From NCBI GenBank assembly GCA_002401495.1, contig NVTG01000103.1, forward strand, positions 1-5,382: 5,382 nucleotides of DNA, given 5' to 3'. This DNA comes from Candidatus Kaiserbacteria bacterium. GTDB lineage: Bacteria > Patescibacteria > Paceibacteria > UBA9973 > UBA2100. This document shows positions 1-5,222 of the stretch, one piece after another. The notes under the pieces were generated by a model. That model was given only the letters and a program-made list of their open reading frames with translations. It was not told the DNA's origin and searched no databases. Positions within the stretch are counted from its first letter, which is position 1. Every line of letters starts with the position of its first letter. Made by a program: the position numbers and the translations under genes.

Positions 1-548
1 TTGATCAGAAACAGCCAGTGCCAGGACAATGACTGCGTCAGGAACCCGCCAAGGGTAGGTCCGATGGTCGGCGCCATGGTGGCAATCAACCCAATCATGA
101 CCGACGCGGCATTGCGTTTGTCTGGCGGGAAAATGATATAGGTCGTGGCAAACACGGTCGGGATCATCGCCCCGCCAAGAAACCCCTGAAGGGCGCGGAA
201 CCAGATCATGCTTTCGATCGACCAGGCAAAGGCGGACGCCACCGACATCACGGTAAAGCCAAGTGCTGAAATCACGAAAAGCCAACGCGTTGACATCAGG
301 CGCGACAGGAACCCCGAAAGCGGGATCATCACCACTTCGGCAATCAGATAGCTGGTCTGAACCCAGCCGATCTCATCGGGGCTTGCCGACAATCCTGCCT
401 GAATGTTTTCAAGCGAACTGGCGACAATCTGAATATCAAGGATCGCCAGAAACATGCCGACAACCATCGCCACCCAGCCGATAAACTGGGCGGTTTCCAT
501 CGGACGCGTTTCGGATTGCGGCACTGTTGTCGGGCTAACGGTTGCCAT
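1..548 (-). CDS. emrB: EmrB/QacA-type DHA2 multidrug efflux transporter (N-terminal part, cut by window edge)
   Basis: Inner-membrane proton-driven drug exporter of the major facilitator superfamily, 14-helix DHA2 branch; with the EmrA-like protein next to it, it would push substrates across both membranes through an outer-membrane channel. Only the first 182 residues are in the window, where a full protein is about 500. Visible DHA2 signatures are the helix-1 motif LDIQIV (Asp38), the stretch GWVQTSYLIAEVVMIPLSGF (61-80) in helix 2, the motif-B region RALQGFLGGAMIP (Arg118) in helix 4, and the antiporter motif GPTLGGFL (163-170) in helix 5. The ATG at 548 overlaps the stop of the upstream emrA homologue (TGATG), which implies translational coupling and fixes the start. 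The family is clear. The substrate cannot be read from the sequence, and the symbol means homologue only. Confidence 0.93.
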   Translation of the reverse strand, partial: MATVSPTTVPQSETRPMETAQFIGWVAMVVGMFLAILDIQIVASSLENIQAGLSASPDEIGWVQTSYLIAEVVMIPLSGFLSRLMSTRWLFVISALGFTVMSVASAFAWSIESMIWFRALQGFLGGAMIPTVFATTYIIFPPDKRNAASVMIGLIATMAPTIGPTLGGFLTQSLSWHWLFLI

Positions 549-1651
549 CAGTTAAGCTCCGAAAGTTCCGCCGTCGGGACGATCCCTTGCGCAAGACCAA
601 CACCGGCGACTTCTTCTTCGCCACTGGCATTGCGGGTATCCACATTGACCACCACCGAAAGCCCCGGTCGCAGTGCCTTGGCCCATTTGCTGTCATCAAG
701 TTCGATCCGAACCGGGACACGCTGGGTGATTTTGGTGAAGTTGCCGGTGGCATTTTCCGGCGGTAGCAGACTGAATTGCGCACCGGTTGCCGGGGCAAAG
801 CTCGCGACATGGCCAACAATCTCGGCATCCGGGAAAGCATCCACCTCGACCGAGACCTTCTGCCCCGGCGCCATGTGACTGATCTGGGTTTCCTTGAAAT
901 TGGCAACAATATAGGTGCCCGGAAGCGGCACCAGCACCAGAAGCTGCTCACCCGGCTGCACCAATGCACCCATCTGGACCGAGCGGTTCCCGACAACACC
1001 ATCAAACGGCGCATAAAGGCGGGTATCATCAAGCGCCTGCTGGGCCAGATCACGGGCGGCTTCGGCCTGTTTTACAGCCCGCTCTGCCTCGATCTTCTGA
1101 GCGCGCAAAACACCAAGACGACCCTTTTCGACGGCCAATGTGGCGTTGGCCGCAGCAACCGCCGCCTGCGCGGTCTGATGATCGGCCTTGGCATAGTCAA
1201 ATTTCTGACGGCTGGCCGCACCCTTTTTGACCAGATCTTCATAGCGATTGAAATCATCGCTGGTGCGTCCAAGTTCGACCCGCGCAATATCGACATTCGC
1301 AGTTGCCTGTTTGATCGCCGCATCCTGAAGGGTGATCTGTTCTTCCATGGTGCCAACCGCCGACCGGCGCGCCTCAAGGGCGGCGTTGGCCTTAGCCAGT
1401 TCAAGGCGGAAATCATCATCCTTGATGGTCAGAAGCAAGTCGCCCTTGCGCACTGGCTGGTTTTCCGCAACCCGCAAATCGCCAACATAGCCCGACACCT
1501 TTGGCGAGACGGCGACTTCATCGGCCTGAAGATACGCATTGTCGGTACTTTCATGGTACTGACCTTCGGTCACCCAATAGTACCCGTAATATCCACCGCC
1601 ACCGATAATCGCTGCTGCGAACAGGGGCAGGATGATTTTCTTCACACTCAT
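548..1651 (-). CDS. emrA: EmrA/HlyD-family membrane fusion protein of the efflux pump
   Basis: Periplasmic adaptor linking the EmrB-type transporter to an outer-membrane channel. The 367-residue product is a normal size for EmrA. It has a short cytoplasmic start and one membrane anchor (about 6-27), then the lipoyl-like half-motif STDNAYLQADEVAVSPKVSG (35-54) and VRKGDLLLTI. An Ala/Glu/Lys-rich alpha-helical hairpin follows (about 82-208), then the second lipoyl half APFDGVVGNRSVQMGALVQPG (214-234) and a beta-barrel with NFKETQI (251-257) and PGQKVSVEVDAFP (262-274). I chose ATG 1651 because AAGGAAG lies 9 bases upstream. The in-frame extension back to 1717 would add 22 residues with no family similarity and would read through the operator region. 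It is the first gene of the operon, under a predicted TetR-controlled promoter. No outer-membrane factor gene is visible. Confidence 0.94.
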   Translation of the reverse strand: MSVKKIILPLFAAAIIGGGGYYGYYWVTEGQYHESTDNAYLQADEVAVSPKVSGYVGDLRVAENQPVRKGDLLLTIKDDDFRLELAKANAALEARRSAVGTMEEQITLQDAAIKQATANVDIARVELGRTSDDFNRYEDLVKKGAASRQKFDYAKADHQTAQAAVAAANATLAVEKGRLGVLRAQKIEAERAVKQAEAARDLAQQALDDTRLYAPFDGVVGNRSVQMGALVQPGEQLLVLVPLPGTYIVANFKETQISHMAPGQKVSVEVDAFPDAEIVGHVASFAPATGAQFSLLPPENATGNFTKITQRVPVRIELDDSKWAKALRPGLSVVVNVDTRNASGEEEVAGVGLAQGIVPTAELSELN

Positions 1652-1660
1652 TGCCTGATT

Positions 1661-1667
1661 CTTCCTT
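1661..1667 (-). promoter_or_regulatory. Ribosome binding site of the emrA homologue
   Basis: AAGGAAG on the minus strand, 9 bases from ATG 1651. It decides the start in favour of MSVKKIILP rather than the longer in-frame opening at 1717. Confidence 0.75.
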
Positions 1668-1668
1668 T

Positions 1669-1686
1669 TGGTATTGATCAGTACCA
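1669..1686. promoter_or_regulatory. Operator O2, imperfect 18-bp inverted repeat for the TetR regulator
   Basis: TGGTATT-GATC-AGTACCA: 7-base arms with one mismatch around a 4-base spacer whose centre is itself palindromic (TGATCA). It lies in the emrA leader just downstream of the predicted start point and covers the -35 of the predicted tetR promoter. It shares the arm AGTACCA with operator O1, whose centre is 30 bp away (about three helical turns). Binding by the adjacent TetR protein is inferred. Confidence 0.7.
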
Positions 1687-1702
1687 TTTGGGAATTTATG
1701 GT
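1674..1702 (+). promoter_or_regulatory. Predicted promoter of the tetR regulator
   Basis: TTGATC at 1674-1679 and TATGGT at 1697-1702, 17-base spacer, each 4 of 6 to consensus. The -35 sits inside O2 and the -10 touches O1, which would make the regulator self-repressing. The matches are weak, so the exact position is uncertain. Confidence 0.4.
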
Positions 1703-1724
1703 ACTATCCAGTACCAAACGTCAA
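1695..1724 (-). promoter_or_regulatory. Predicted sigma-70 promoter of the efflux operon
   Basis: Minus-strand TTGACG at 1724-1719 (5 of 6 to consensus) and CATAAA at 1700-1695 (4 of 6), with an 18-base spacer. The spacer is almost entirely operator O1, as expected for direct repression. Transcription would start near 1688, giving a leader of about 37 bases that contains O2 and the emrA ribosome binding site. Confidence 0.55.
1699..1716. promoter_or_regulatory. Operator O1, 18-bp inverted repeat with perfect 7-bp arms for the TetR regulator
   Basis: TGGTACT-ATCC-AGTACCA, perfect 7-base arms around a 4-base spacer. It fills the gap between the predicted -35 and -10 of the efflux operon and overlaps the predicted -10 of tetR, so one bound dimer could block both directions. 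The arm is shared with O2 at 1669-1686. Position and symmetry are seen directly; the protein partner is inferred from the neighbouring TetR gene. Confidence 0.75.
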
Positions 1725-1745
1725 GTGCGGAATCGGAAAACCCCT

Positions 1746-2417
1746 GTGCCAGACAGCAAAAAGATCGATCCCAGAACCCTGAAACGTCGCGAAGCCATGA
1801 TCGAGGCGGCGCGCGAATTGTTTTGCGAACATGGGCTTGCCGGCACGACACTGGAAATGATCACCGCCGAGGCCGGCGGATCTCGCCGAACGATCTATGA
1901 GCTGTTTGGAAATAAGGATGGCGTGTTCGAAGCCGTCATTCGCGATTGCACGGGCCGGGTTACATCGGTGATGGCTGATCTGGAATTGTCACAATTGCCC
2001 TTGCGTGCCGCACTGATCGAATTTGCCGAAACGCTTATGACGCTTCTGACCTCGCCCGATACGATCCGCTATATGCGGCTGTTTCTGGCGGAAGTCCCAC
2101 GCTTCCCGAAACTGGGAAAGGTGTTTTATGAAAGCGGCCTTATGAAAGGGCGACGTATTATCACGTCTTTCTTTGAGCGCCAGATGGCCGAAGGCAACTT
2201 CCCGAAGGGCGATGCAAAACAGGCCGCCGTATTCTTCACAAGCCTCGTTAAGGCCGACTACGATTTTCGCCAGATGACCTATATGGGCTGGGAACCACAG
2301 GCAAAGGACCTGCATAGCCACGTAATTGCGGCGGTCGATATGTTTCTGCGTGGCTATGGCATCGAACCAGACAATAGCCACGCAGATAGTTCGCCCCTCA
2401 CACCCGAAGCTGGTTGA
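1746..2417 (+). CDS. TetR/AcrR-family repressor with AefR-like C-terminal domain, divergent to the efflux operon
   Basis: DNA-binding repressor, probably of the divergent pump genes and of itself, released by a small hydrophobic ligand. With the GTG start at 1746 it has 223 residues, normal for the family. The N-terminal TetR helix-turn-helix is at about 15-63 (REAMIEAARELF, then TTLEMITAEAGGSRRTIYEL, then FGNKDGVF). The C-terminal ligand domain contains RYMRLFLAEVPRFPKLGKVF (108-127), which closely fits the TetR_C_7 (AefR-like) pattern known from efflux and quorum regulators. Start choice: in-frame ATG 1698 and TTG 1668 exist, but both would place operator DNA inside the gene and add residues not typical of TetR proteins. 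GTG 1746 has only a modest GGAAAA at 1735-1740. The 3' end overlaps the convergent amidotransferase gene by 20 bases. Confidence 0.9.
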   Translation: MPDSKKIDPRTLKRREAMIEAARELFCEHGLAGTTLEMITAEAGGSRRTIYELFGNKDGVFEAVIRDCTGRVTSVMADLELSQLPLRAALIEFAETLMTLLTSPDTIRYMRLFLAEVPRFPKLGKVFYESGLMKGRRIITSFFERQMAEGNFPKGDAKQAAVFFTSLVKADYDFRQMTYMGWEPQAKDLHSHVIAAVDMFLRGYGIEPDNSHADSSPLTPEAG

Positions 2418-3102
2418 GCCAAGACCTGCAAATAATACCGGCCTTTTTGTCTAGTGACTGTCCAAACATGTCGGCATCAGCACGAAGCCGGGGGATACTT
2501 ATACCTTCTTGCGACAATTCGGCTGTATGACCAATCAGCCATTGCTCAAAACCAACTGATGTCGCCTCTGGATGGAACTGGAACGCGATAATGTTCGCAC
2601 CGAGGGAAAAGGCCTGGTTTTCATAAAACTGACTGCTTGCAAGAAGTTGCGCACCTCGTGGCGAATCAAATGTATCGCCGTGCCAGTGCAAAGTTGTCGG
2701 GCTTTCCCGAAAAACCGCCAAACAAGATTTCTGCCCGGCTTCGGTGAGTGTGATCGGAGAAAAACCGATTTCTTTCACTGACCCGGGATACACACGGCTT
2801 CCGGCTGCCCGCGCAATCAGCTGTGCACCAAGGCAGATTCCCATCGTCGGCCGGTCGCGTTCCAGTCGGCTGGCAAGGAAACGAATATAATCCGTCAGAA
2901 AAGGATAGTTGTGTTCATCATGTGCGCCGATGGGGCCGCCAAGAACAACCAATAGATCGGGGTCCAGTGTTTCCAGTTGTTCCCGGTCATCCATGCCGAC
3001 ATCGTGATAGACAATGTCATATCCCGCTGCCCTTATGGCCGGGGCAAAAGCACCAAGGTTCTCGAACCCGACATGACGCATGGCGATTGCTGTTTTCCCC
3101 AT
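2398..3102 (-). CDS. Stand-alone class I glutamine amidotransferase (GMP synthase-like, GATase domain only)
   Basis: Predicted cytoplasmic glutamine-hydrolysing or glutamine-related hydrolase of 234 residues. The triad is visible: the nucleophile elbow GICLGAQ with Cys90, and FQFHPEA with His177 and Glu179. The glycine-rich GGPIGAHD (55-62) resembles the oxyanion-hole region of GuaA-type domains. There is no ATP-pyrophosphatase or other synthetase domain in the protein or beside it, so it is not GMP synthase. It belongs with the poorly characterised COG0518-like stand-alone enzymes, whose acceptor is usually unknown. The ATG at 3102 follows GGGAG with 6 bases between, and that site begins in the last codons of the upstream exported-protein gene (11-base gap), so the two are almost certainly co-transcribed. 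The C-terminus runs about 55 residues past the Glu, as is common in this group. The family is certain; the reaction is not. Confidence 0.9.
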   Translation of the reverse strand: MGKTAIAMRHVGFENLGAFAPAIRAAGYDIVYHDVGMDDREQLETLDPDLLVVLGGPIGAHDEHNYPFLTDYIRFLASRLERDRPTMGICLGAQLIARAAGSRVYPGSVKEIGFSPITLTEAGQKSCLAVFRESPTTLHWHGDTFDSPRGAQLLASSQFYENQAFSLGANIIAFQFHPEATSVGFEQWLIGHTAELSQEGISIPRLRADADMFGQSLDKKAGIICRSWLNQLRV

Positions 3103-3113
3103 CGGCGGCTCCC

Positions 3114-3842
3114 TTAGTTTATCGTGCCGGGCATTTTCAAACCACCAGCAGCCTCAAAGACATCGGTCACACACAAAAGTGGATCGTGAACGCTGGCATT
3201 TACCTGCAAGGCAGCCGTTACCGCATCAAAATTGGCTCCTTCAAGATCAGCCTCTGCATCAAACGGGACGGTCACAACCAGGCTGTCCTCGGCAAAGCGG
3301 GGATGCCAGCCCGGGCTGTCGATCAGAATGGGAAGCCCCGGCCAGGTTTTGGGCAGACTGGGCGTTGCACCCTCAGGAATATCGCGCACCTTCAACCCGT
3401 CCTGCCCACAGGCGTCATCGGGCACAAGAACCACCCAATGCGAATGCCAGCGGCGACCGTCATTTTCCGGATTCCCGTCACCGTCTTCATCAAAAAGAGG
3501 CGTATCATCAAAGTCAGGATGGGACGTTACTGCAAACGAGAGAATACCTGCATCTGCGTCGAAACCGATTACAGAGGTGTCAATCGAGGTTGGCCACACA
3601 TATGACCACACCGGGGCGCCGGCCAATTGTCCGTGTGCATCTGGTGTTTCGGTTCCTGCCCCACCCTCGAAATACATGGTGAATTCAAGGGTTGTATCTT
3701 TGCGAACGATATCTGCATGATGAATGTCAAATGCAGGGTTATCTGCCGTCAGAGGCGCTTCAATCCGGTGTGCATGTGCTGAGCTGCCAATCAATCCTGC
3801 AATCAGGACGGTGCCAGCCAAGGGGAGAATACGTGAAGTCAT
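3114..3842 (-). CDS. Exported protein of unknown family, possible metal-binding, first gene of MarR-controlled operon
   Basis: I do not recognise this 242-residue protein. It has a clear Sec signal peptide: Arg4, a hydrophobic stretch at 6-19, and the cleavage box A22-H23-A24. Cleavage there leaves His25 as the first mature residue. Other notable points are His41-His42, WHSHW at 132-136, and further histidines at 70, 108, 180 and 219. Two cysteines (145 and 224) could form a disulfide. An acidic loop D118-x-D120-x-D122-G resembles calcium loops but lacks the usual acidic residue at position 12 (Asp is at 11). There is no membrane helix after the signal and no lipobox, so it is probably periplasmic or secreted, likely beta-rich. 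ATG 3842 has AAGGA with a 7-base gap. It is followed 11 bases later by the amidotransferase gene and is divergent to marR. Metal binding is inference from residue placement only. Confidence 0.88.
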   Translation of the reverse strand: MTSRILPLAGTVLIAGLIGSSAHAHRIEAPLTADNPAFDIHHADIVRKDTTLEFTMYFEGGAGTETPDAHGQLAGAPVWSYVWPTSIDTSVIGFDADAGILSFAVTSHPDFDDTPLFDEDGDGNPENDGRRWHSHWVVLVPDDACGQDGLKVRDIPEGATPSLPKTWPGLPILIDSPGWHPRFAEDSLVVTVPFDAEADLEGANFDAVTAALQVNASVHDPLLCVTDVFEAAGGLKMPGTIN

Positions 3843-3849
3843 TTTGCGA

Positions 3850-3854
3850 TCCTT
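3850..3854 (-). promoter_or_regulatory. Ribosome binding site of the exported-protein gene
   Basis: AAGGA on the minus strand, 7 bases before ATG 3842. It is a strong site, in contrast to the divergent marR gene, which has none. Confidence 0.7.
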
Positions 3855-3881
3855 GTGATAATAGTATCGAGTCGCTATTAT
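3854..3881 (+). promoter_or_regulatory. Possible promoter of the marR gene
   Basis: TTGTGA at 3854-3859 (4 of 6) and TATTAT at 3876-3881 (5 of 6), 16-base spacer that includes most of repeat copy 1. A start near 3889 would give a leader of about 47 bases containing repeat copy 2. A more downstream promoter giving a nearly leaderless message cannot be excluded, but I find no good -35 for one. Confidence 0.35.
3862..3880. repeat. 19-bp repeat copy 1, probable MarR operator
   Basis: TAGTATCGAGTCGCTATTA, identical to the copy at 3915-3933. Here the flanking bases extend it to AATAG-N10-CTATT, a symmetric arm pair; the core CGAGTCG is also nearly symmetric. It overlaps the predicted start point of the exported-protein operon and the spacer/-10 of the predicted marR promoter, as expected of a repressor site for both genes. 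Binding by the adjacent MarR is inferred. Confidence 0.75.
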
Positions 3882-3909
3882 CTATATTCGCAGACCACGA
3901 GAAGGTCAA
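3881..3909 (-). promoter_or_regulatory. Predicted sigma-70 promoter of the exported-protein/amidotransferase operon
   Basis: Minus-strand TTGACC at 3909-3904 (5 of 6) and TATAGA at 3886-3881 (4 of 6) with an ideal 17-base spacer. Transcription would begin near 3874, inside repeat copy 1, leaving a leader of about 32 bases with the AAGGA site. It is bracketed by the two 19-bp repeats. Confidence 0.6.
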
Positions 3910-3914
3910 CCATT

Positions 3915-3933
3915 TAGTATCGAGTCGCTATTA
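3915..3933. repeat. 19-bp repeat copy 2, probable MarR operator abutting the marR start
   Basis: TAGTATCGAGTCGCTATTA, identical to copy 1 and shifted by 53 bp, close to five turns of the helix, so two dimers would bind the same face. It ends two bases before the marR ATG and occupies the place where a ribosome binding site would be. It lies just upstream of the predicted -35 of the exported-protein operon. Confidence 0.75.
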
Positions 3934-3935
3934 CA

Positions 3936-4496
3936 ATGAAACCAGACGCACTTAAGGCAGCAGATCTAATTGAACGGATCGCCCGCCTGATGCAGGCCGA
4001 AGAACAAAAAGGCCCGCTCAACCCGGCACAATGGGAAGCATTACGCTATCTTGCCAAAGCCAACCGCTTTTCAAGAACCCCAGCCGCACTTGCAGAATAT
4101 CTTGGCTCAACACGCGGGACAGTGTCCCAAACGTTGATTGCACTGGAGAAAAAGGACTGCATTAAGCGAACGCCCAGTGCACGCGACAAACGCTCGGTGG
4201 ACATTGCCCTTACCCCACTGGGACAACAGCATCTGACAAATGACCCTCGGCAAAAACTTGCTTCCTGCATCGAAGCAACCCGGAACGGCTTGTCCCTGCA
4301 GGAGGCCCTTTCACAAGTTCTGACTGAGGCAATCCGTCTCAACAATGCGAAAAGCTTTGGAATTTGCGCAAGCTGCCGCTTTTTCCAGCGGACGGACAAG
4401 ACGGAAAACGGCGCCGGGTCAAACCGTTGCGGGCTTTTGAATGTGCCGCTTTCAGACAAGGACTCTGAAAAAATTTGCGTCGAGCACGAAACGTAA
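3936..4496 (+). CDS. MarR-family regulator with four-cysteine C-terminal extension
   Basis: Winged-helix regulator of 186 residues, probably controlling itself and the divergent two-gene operon. The MarR core has the dimer helix LIERIARLMQAEEQ (11-24), PAQWEALRYLAKANRF (30-45), a recognition helix around STRGTVSQTLIALEKK (58-73), and the wing KRTPSARDKRSVDIALTPLG (77-96) with the family's R-D-KR pattern. The extension beyond the core (about 140-186) holds FGICASCRFF, NRCGLL and ICVEHE. This gives C144-x2-C147-x17-C165-x15-C181 plus His184, spaced like a zinc or iron-sulfur ligand set. I have the impression that other proteobacterial MarR proteins share this tail, which would suit redox or metal sensing. 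An in-frame TAG at 3915 and the intact first helix support ATG 3936, although no clear ribosome binding site precedes it. Confidence 0.92.
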   Translation: MKPDALKAADLIERIARLMQAEEQKGPLNPAQWEALRYLAKANRFSRTPAALAEYLGSTRGTVSQTLIALEKKDCIKRTPSARDKRSVDIALTPLGQQHLTNDPRQKLASCIEATRNGLSLQEALSQVLTEAIRLNNAKSFGICASCRFFQRTDKTENGAGSNRCGLLNVPLSDKDSEKICVEHET

Positions 4497-4530
4497 CCAC
4501 GCGCCAATTTACGCGGAGCGCCCCGGTAGT

Positions 4531-4558
4531 AGCGCAAAGAAAGAATTACTGCGCTTTT
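4531..4558 (+). terminator. Weak candidate terminator after marR
   Basis: A 6-base stem AGCGCA/TGCGCT with a 13-base loop followed by TTT, beginning 34 bases after the marR stop. It lies in the 149-base gap between two convergent genes, where terminators are expected. The stem is short and the loop long, so this is tentative. The rest of that gap shows no other clear element. Confidence 0.3.
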
Positions 4559-4645
4559 GCCACCATATCGCGAACAGCGCCGGACCCGATAGTTTCAACA
4601 ACTGACCGATCTGCAGGCATGCCCGCCTGAAAATATCGGACACTT

Positions 4646-4819
4646 TCACGCAAACAGGGTCAGCAACCGCCAGGCAATCGGCCCCAACATGGTGACAAGC
4701 CCGATCCACATCATTGCGACACCCCAATTGCGGTCACGGTTGGTAAAACCGAACCCAAGCAGGCAGAAGCCGATCACGCAGATTATCAGGACAATGATGT
4801 TTTCATTTGTCATGTTCAT
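4646..4819 (-). CDS. Small two-helix inner-membrane protein of unknown function
   Basis: A 57-residue protein, almost all membrane: helix 1 at about 8-25 (IIVLIICVIGFCLLGFGF), a short charged turn TNRDRNW (26-32), then helix 2 at about 33-55. Both termini are short and the positive residues are in the turn. I do not recognise a family. ATG 4819 (MNMTNEN) is chosen because AAGGGG at 4832-4827 lies 7 bases upstream; a longer in-frame opening to 4912 would read through the leader hairpin and gives unlikely sequence. A second ATG two codons later is also possible. It stands alone: marR converges on it and icd lies divergently upstream. An 11-bp-stem hairpin immediately before its ribosome binding site suggests control in the leader. 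The good start signals and clean two-helix pattern support a real gene. Confidence 0.75.
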   Translation of the reverse strand: MNMTNENIIVLIICVIGFCLLGFGFTNRDRNWGVAMMWIGLVTMLGPIAWRLLTLFA

Positions 4820-4838
4820 GACAGTTCCCCTTTGATGA

Positions 4839-4876
4839 ATTGCCGATGACCGGAGTCTCCACCGCTCATCGGCAAT
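4839..4876 (-). promoter_or_regulatory. Perfect 11-bp inverted repeat in the leader of the small membrane protein gene
   Basis: ATTGCCGATGA and TCATCGGCAAT form a perfect 11-base-pair stem around 16 bases, which contain a smaller GGAG-A-CTCC repeat. In the message it would fold six bases upstream of the AAGGGG site. There is no T-run on either side, so it is not an ordinary terminator. It could be a leader hairpin, a message stabiliser, or a protein-binding site in DNA. Confidence 0.6.
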
Positions 4877-4897
4877 AGCATCACGATATCGCTTAAC

Positions 4898-4911
4898 TGA
4901 CCGCGCGGTCA
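4898..4911. promoter_or_regulatory. Perfect 14-bp palindrome, possible operator
   Basis: TGACCGCGCGGTCA is a perfect palindrome. ACCGNNCGGT-type cores are common among TetR-family operators in general, but no matching regulator gene is next to it. It lies upstream of the small membrane protein gene and is one base away from a second palindrome. Function is inferred from symmetry alone. Confidence 0.45.
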
Positions 4912-4912
4912 T

Positions 4913-4924
4913 TGATCCGGATCA
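4913..4924. promoter_or_regulatory. Perfect 12-bp palindrome next to the 14-bp one
   Basis: TGATCCGGATCA, perfect symmetry, separated by a single base from the palindrome ending at 4911. The centres are 14 bp apart. It may be a second binding site, or chance given its short length. Confidence 0.3.
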
Positions 4925-5098
4925 GAAAAATCAGTTCTACGAGGCTGATAGACAGTTTTTTCGAACTTATCGTCAAATTCGCCTAAACGATCAGGATTAT
5001 TGCACTTTTCAGCCTCAGAAATCGCGGAAATCAATGATCAGAAAGCGCAGAATTCCGGGTTAGGTGCCCCTCATCACATTGTTGTATTCCAGCCCTCT

Positions 5099-5126
5099 TT
5101 GATTTTCTGGTGGCTTACTGTATGTT
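5099..5126 (+). promoter_or_regulatory. Possible icd promoter
   Basis: TTGATT at 5099-5104 and TATGTT at 5121-5126 with a 16-base spacer, each 4 of 6 to consensus. A start near 5133 would give a leader of about 105 bases containing the GC-rich repeats. Weak matches; other start points in the preceding 130 bases are possible. Confidence 0.3.
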
Positions 5127-5194
5127 GCGCACTCCCGACGCGGCCAGGGCGCTCCCTCGCGCGCCGGAAGACAGAGATTTAACCATCTTGAATG

Positions 5195-5222
5195 GCAGCC
5201 GCGCTGCATGTCGGCCGCGGCC
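5195..5222 (+). promoter_or_regulatory. Paired GC-rich hairpins in the icd leader
   Basis: GCAGC-CGC-GCTGC at 5195-5207 and the perfect palindrome GGCCGCGGCC at 5213-5222, ending three bases before the icd ribosome binding site AAGGGAG (5226-5232). CGCGGCC at 5139-5145 is complementary to GGCCGCG at 5213-5219, so an alternative long-range pairing is possible. There is no T-run, so it is not a terminator as it stands. Confidence 0.4.

Noticed and set aside
535..1053. Long minus-strand opening of 172 codons inside the emrA homologue in another frame
   Set aside because: Arg/Ser/Pro-rich product with no family features, wholly inside a clear membrane-fusion protein gene; a GC-frame shadow. The same applies to the plus-strand opening at 776-1900.
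1668..1745. Longer start for the TetR gene (TTG 1668 or ATG 1698)
   Set aside because: It would make operator DNA coding and adds residues not typical of the family; GTG 1746 gives a normal TetR length and N-terminus.
2823..3605. 260-codon plus-strand opening across the amidotransferase and exported-protein genes
   Set aside because: Spans two real genes on the opposite strand, has no ribosome binding site and no recognisable domain.
4613..4630. CAGGC/GCCTG hairpin as terminator of the small membrane gene
   Set aside because: No T-run follows on the minus strand; symmetry is largely from the chance palindrome GGCATGCC.
4930..4961. ATCAG/CTGAT hairpin followed by T-run as a terminator
   Set aside because: Stem only 5 bp with a 10-base loop and a gap before the T-run; also no gene ends nearby on either strand.
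5000..5182. 60-codon opening upstream of icd
   Set aside because: TTG start with a badly spaced AGGA, low-complexity end, no domain; more likely leader DNA of icd.
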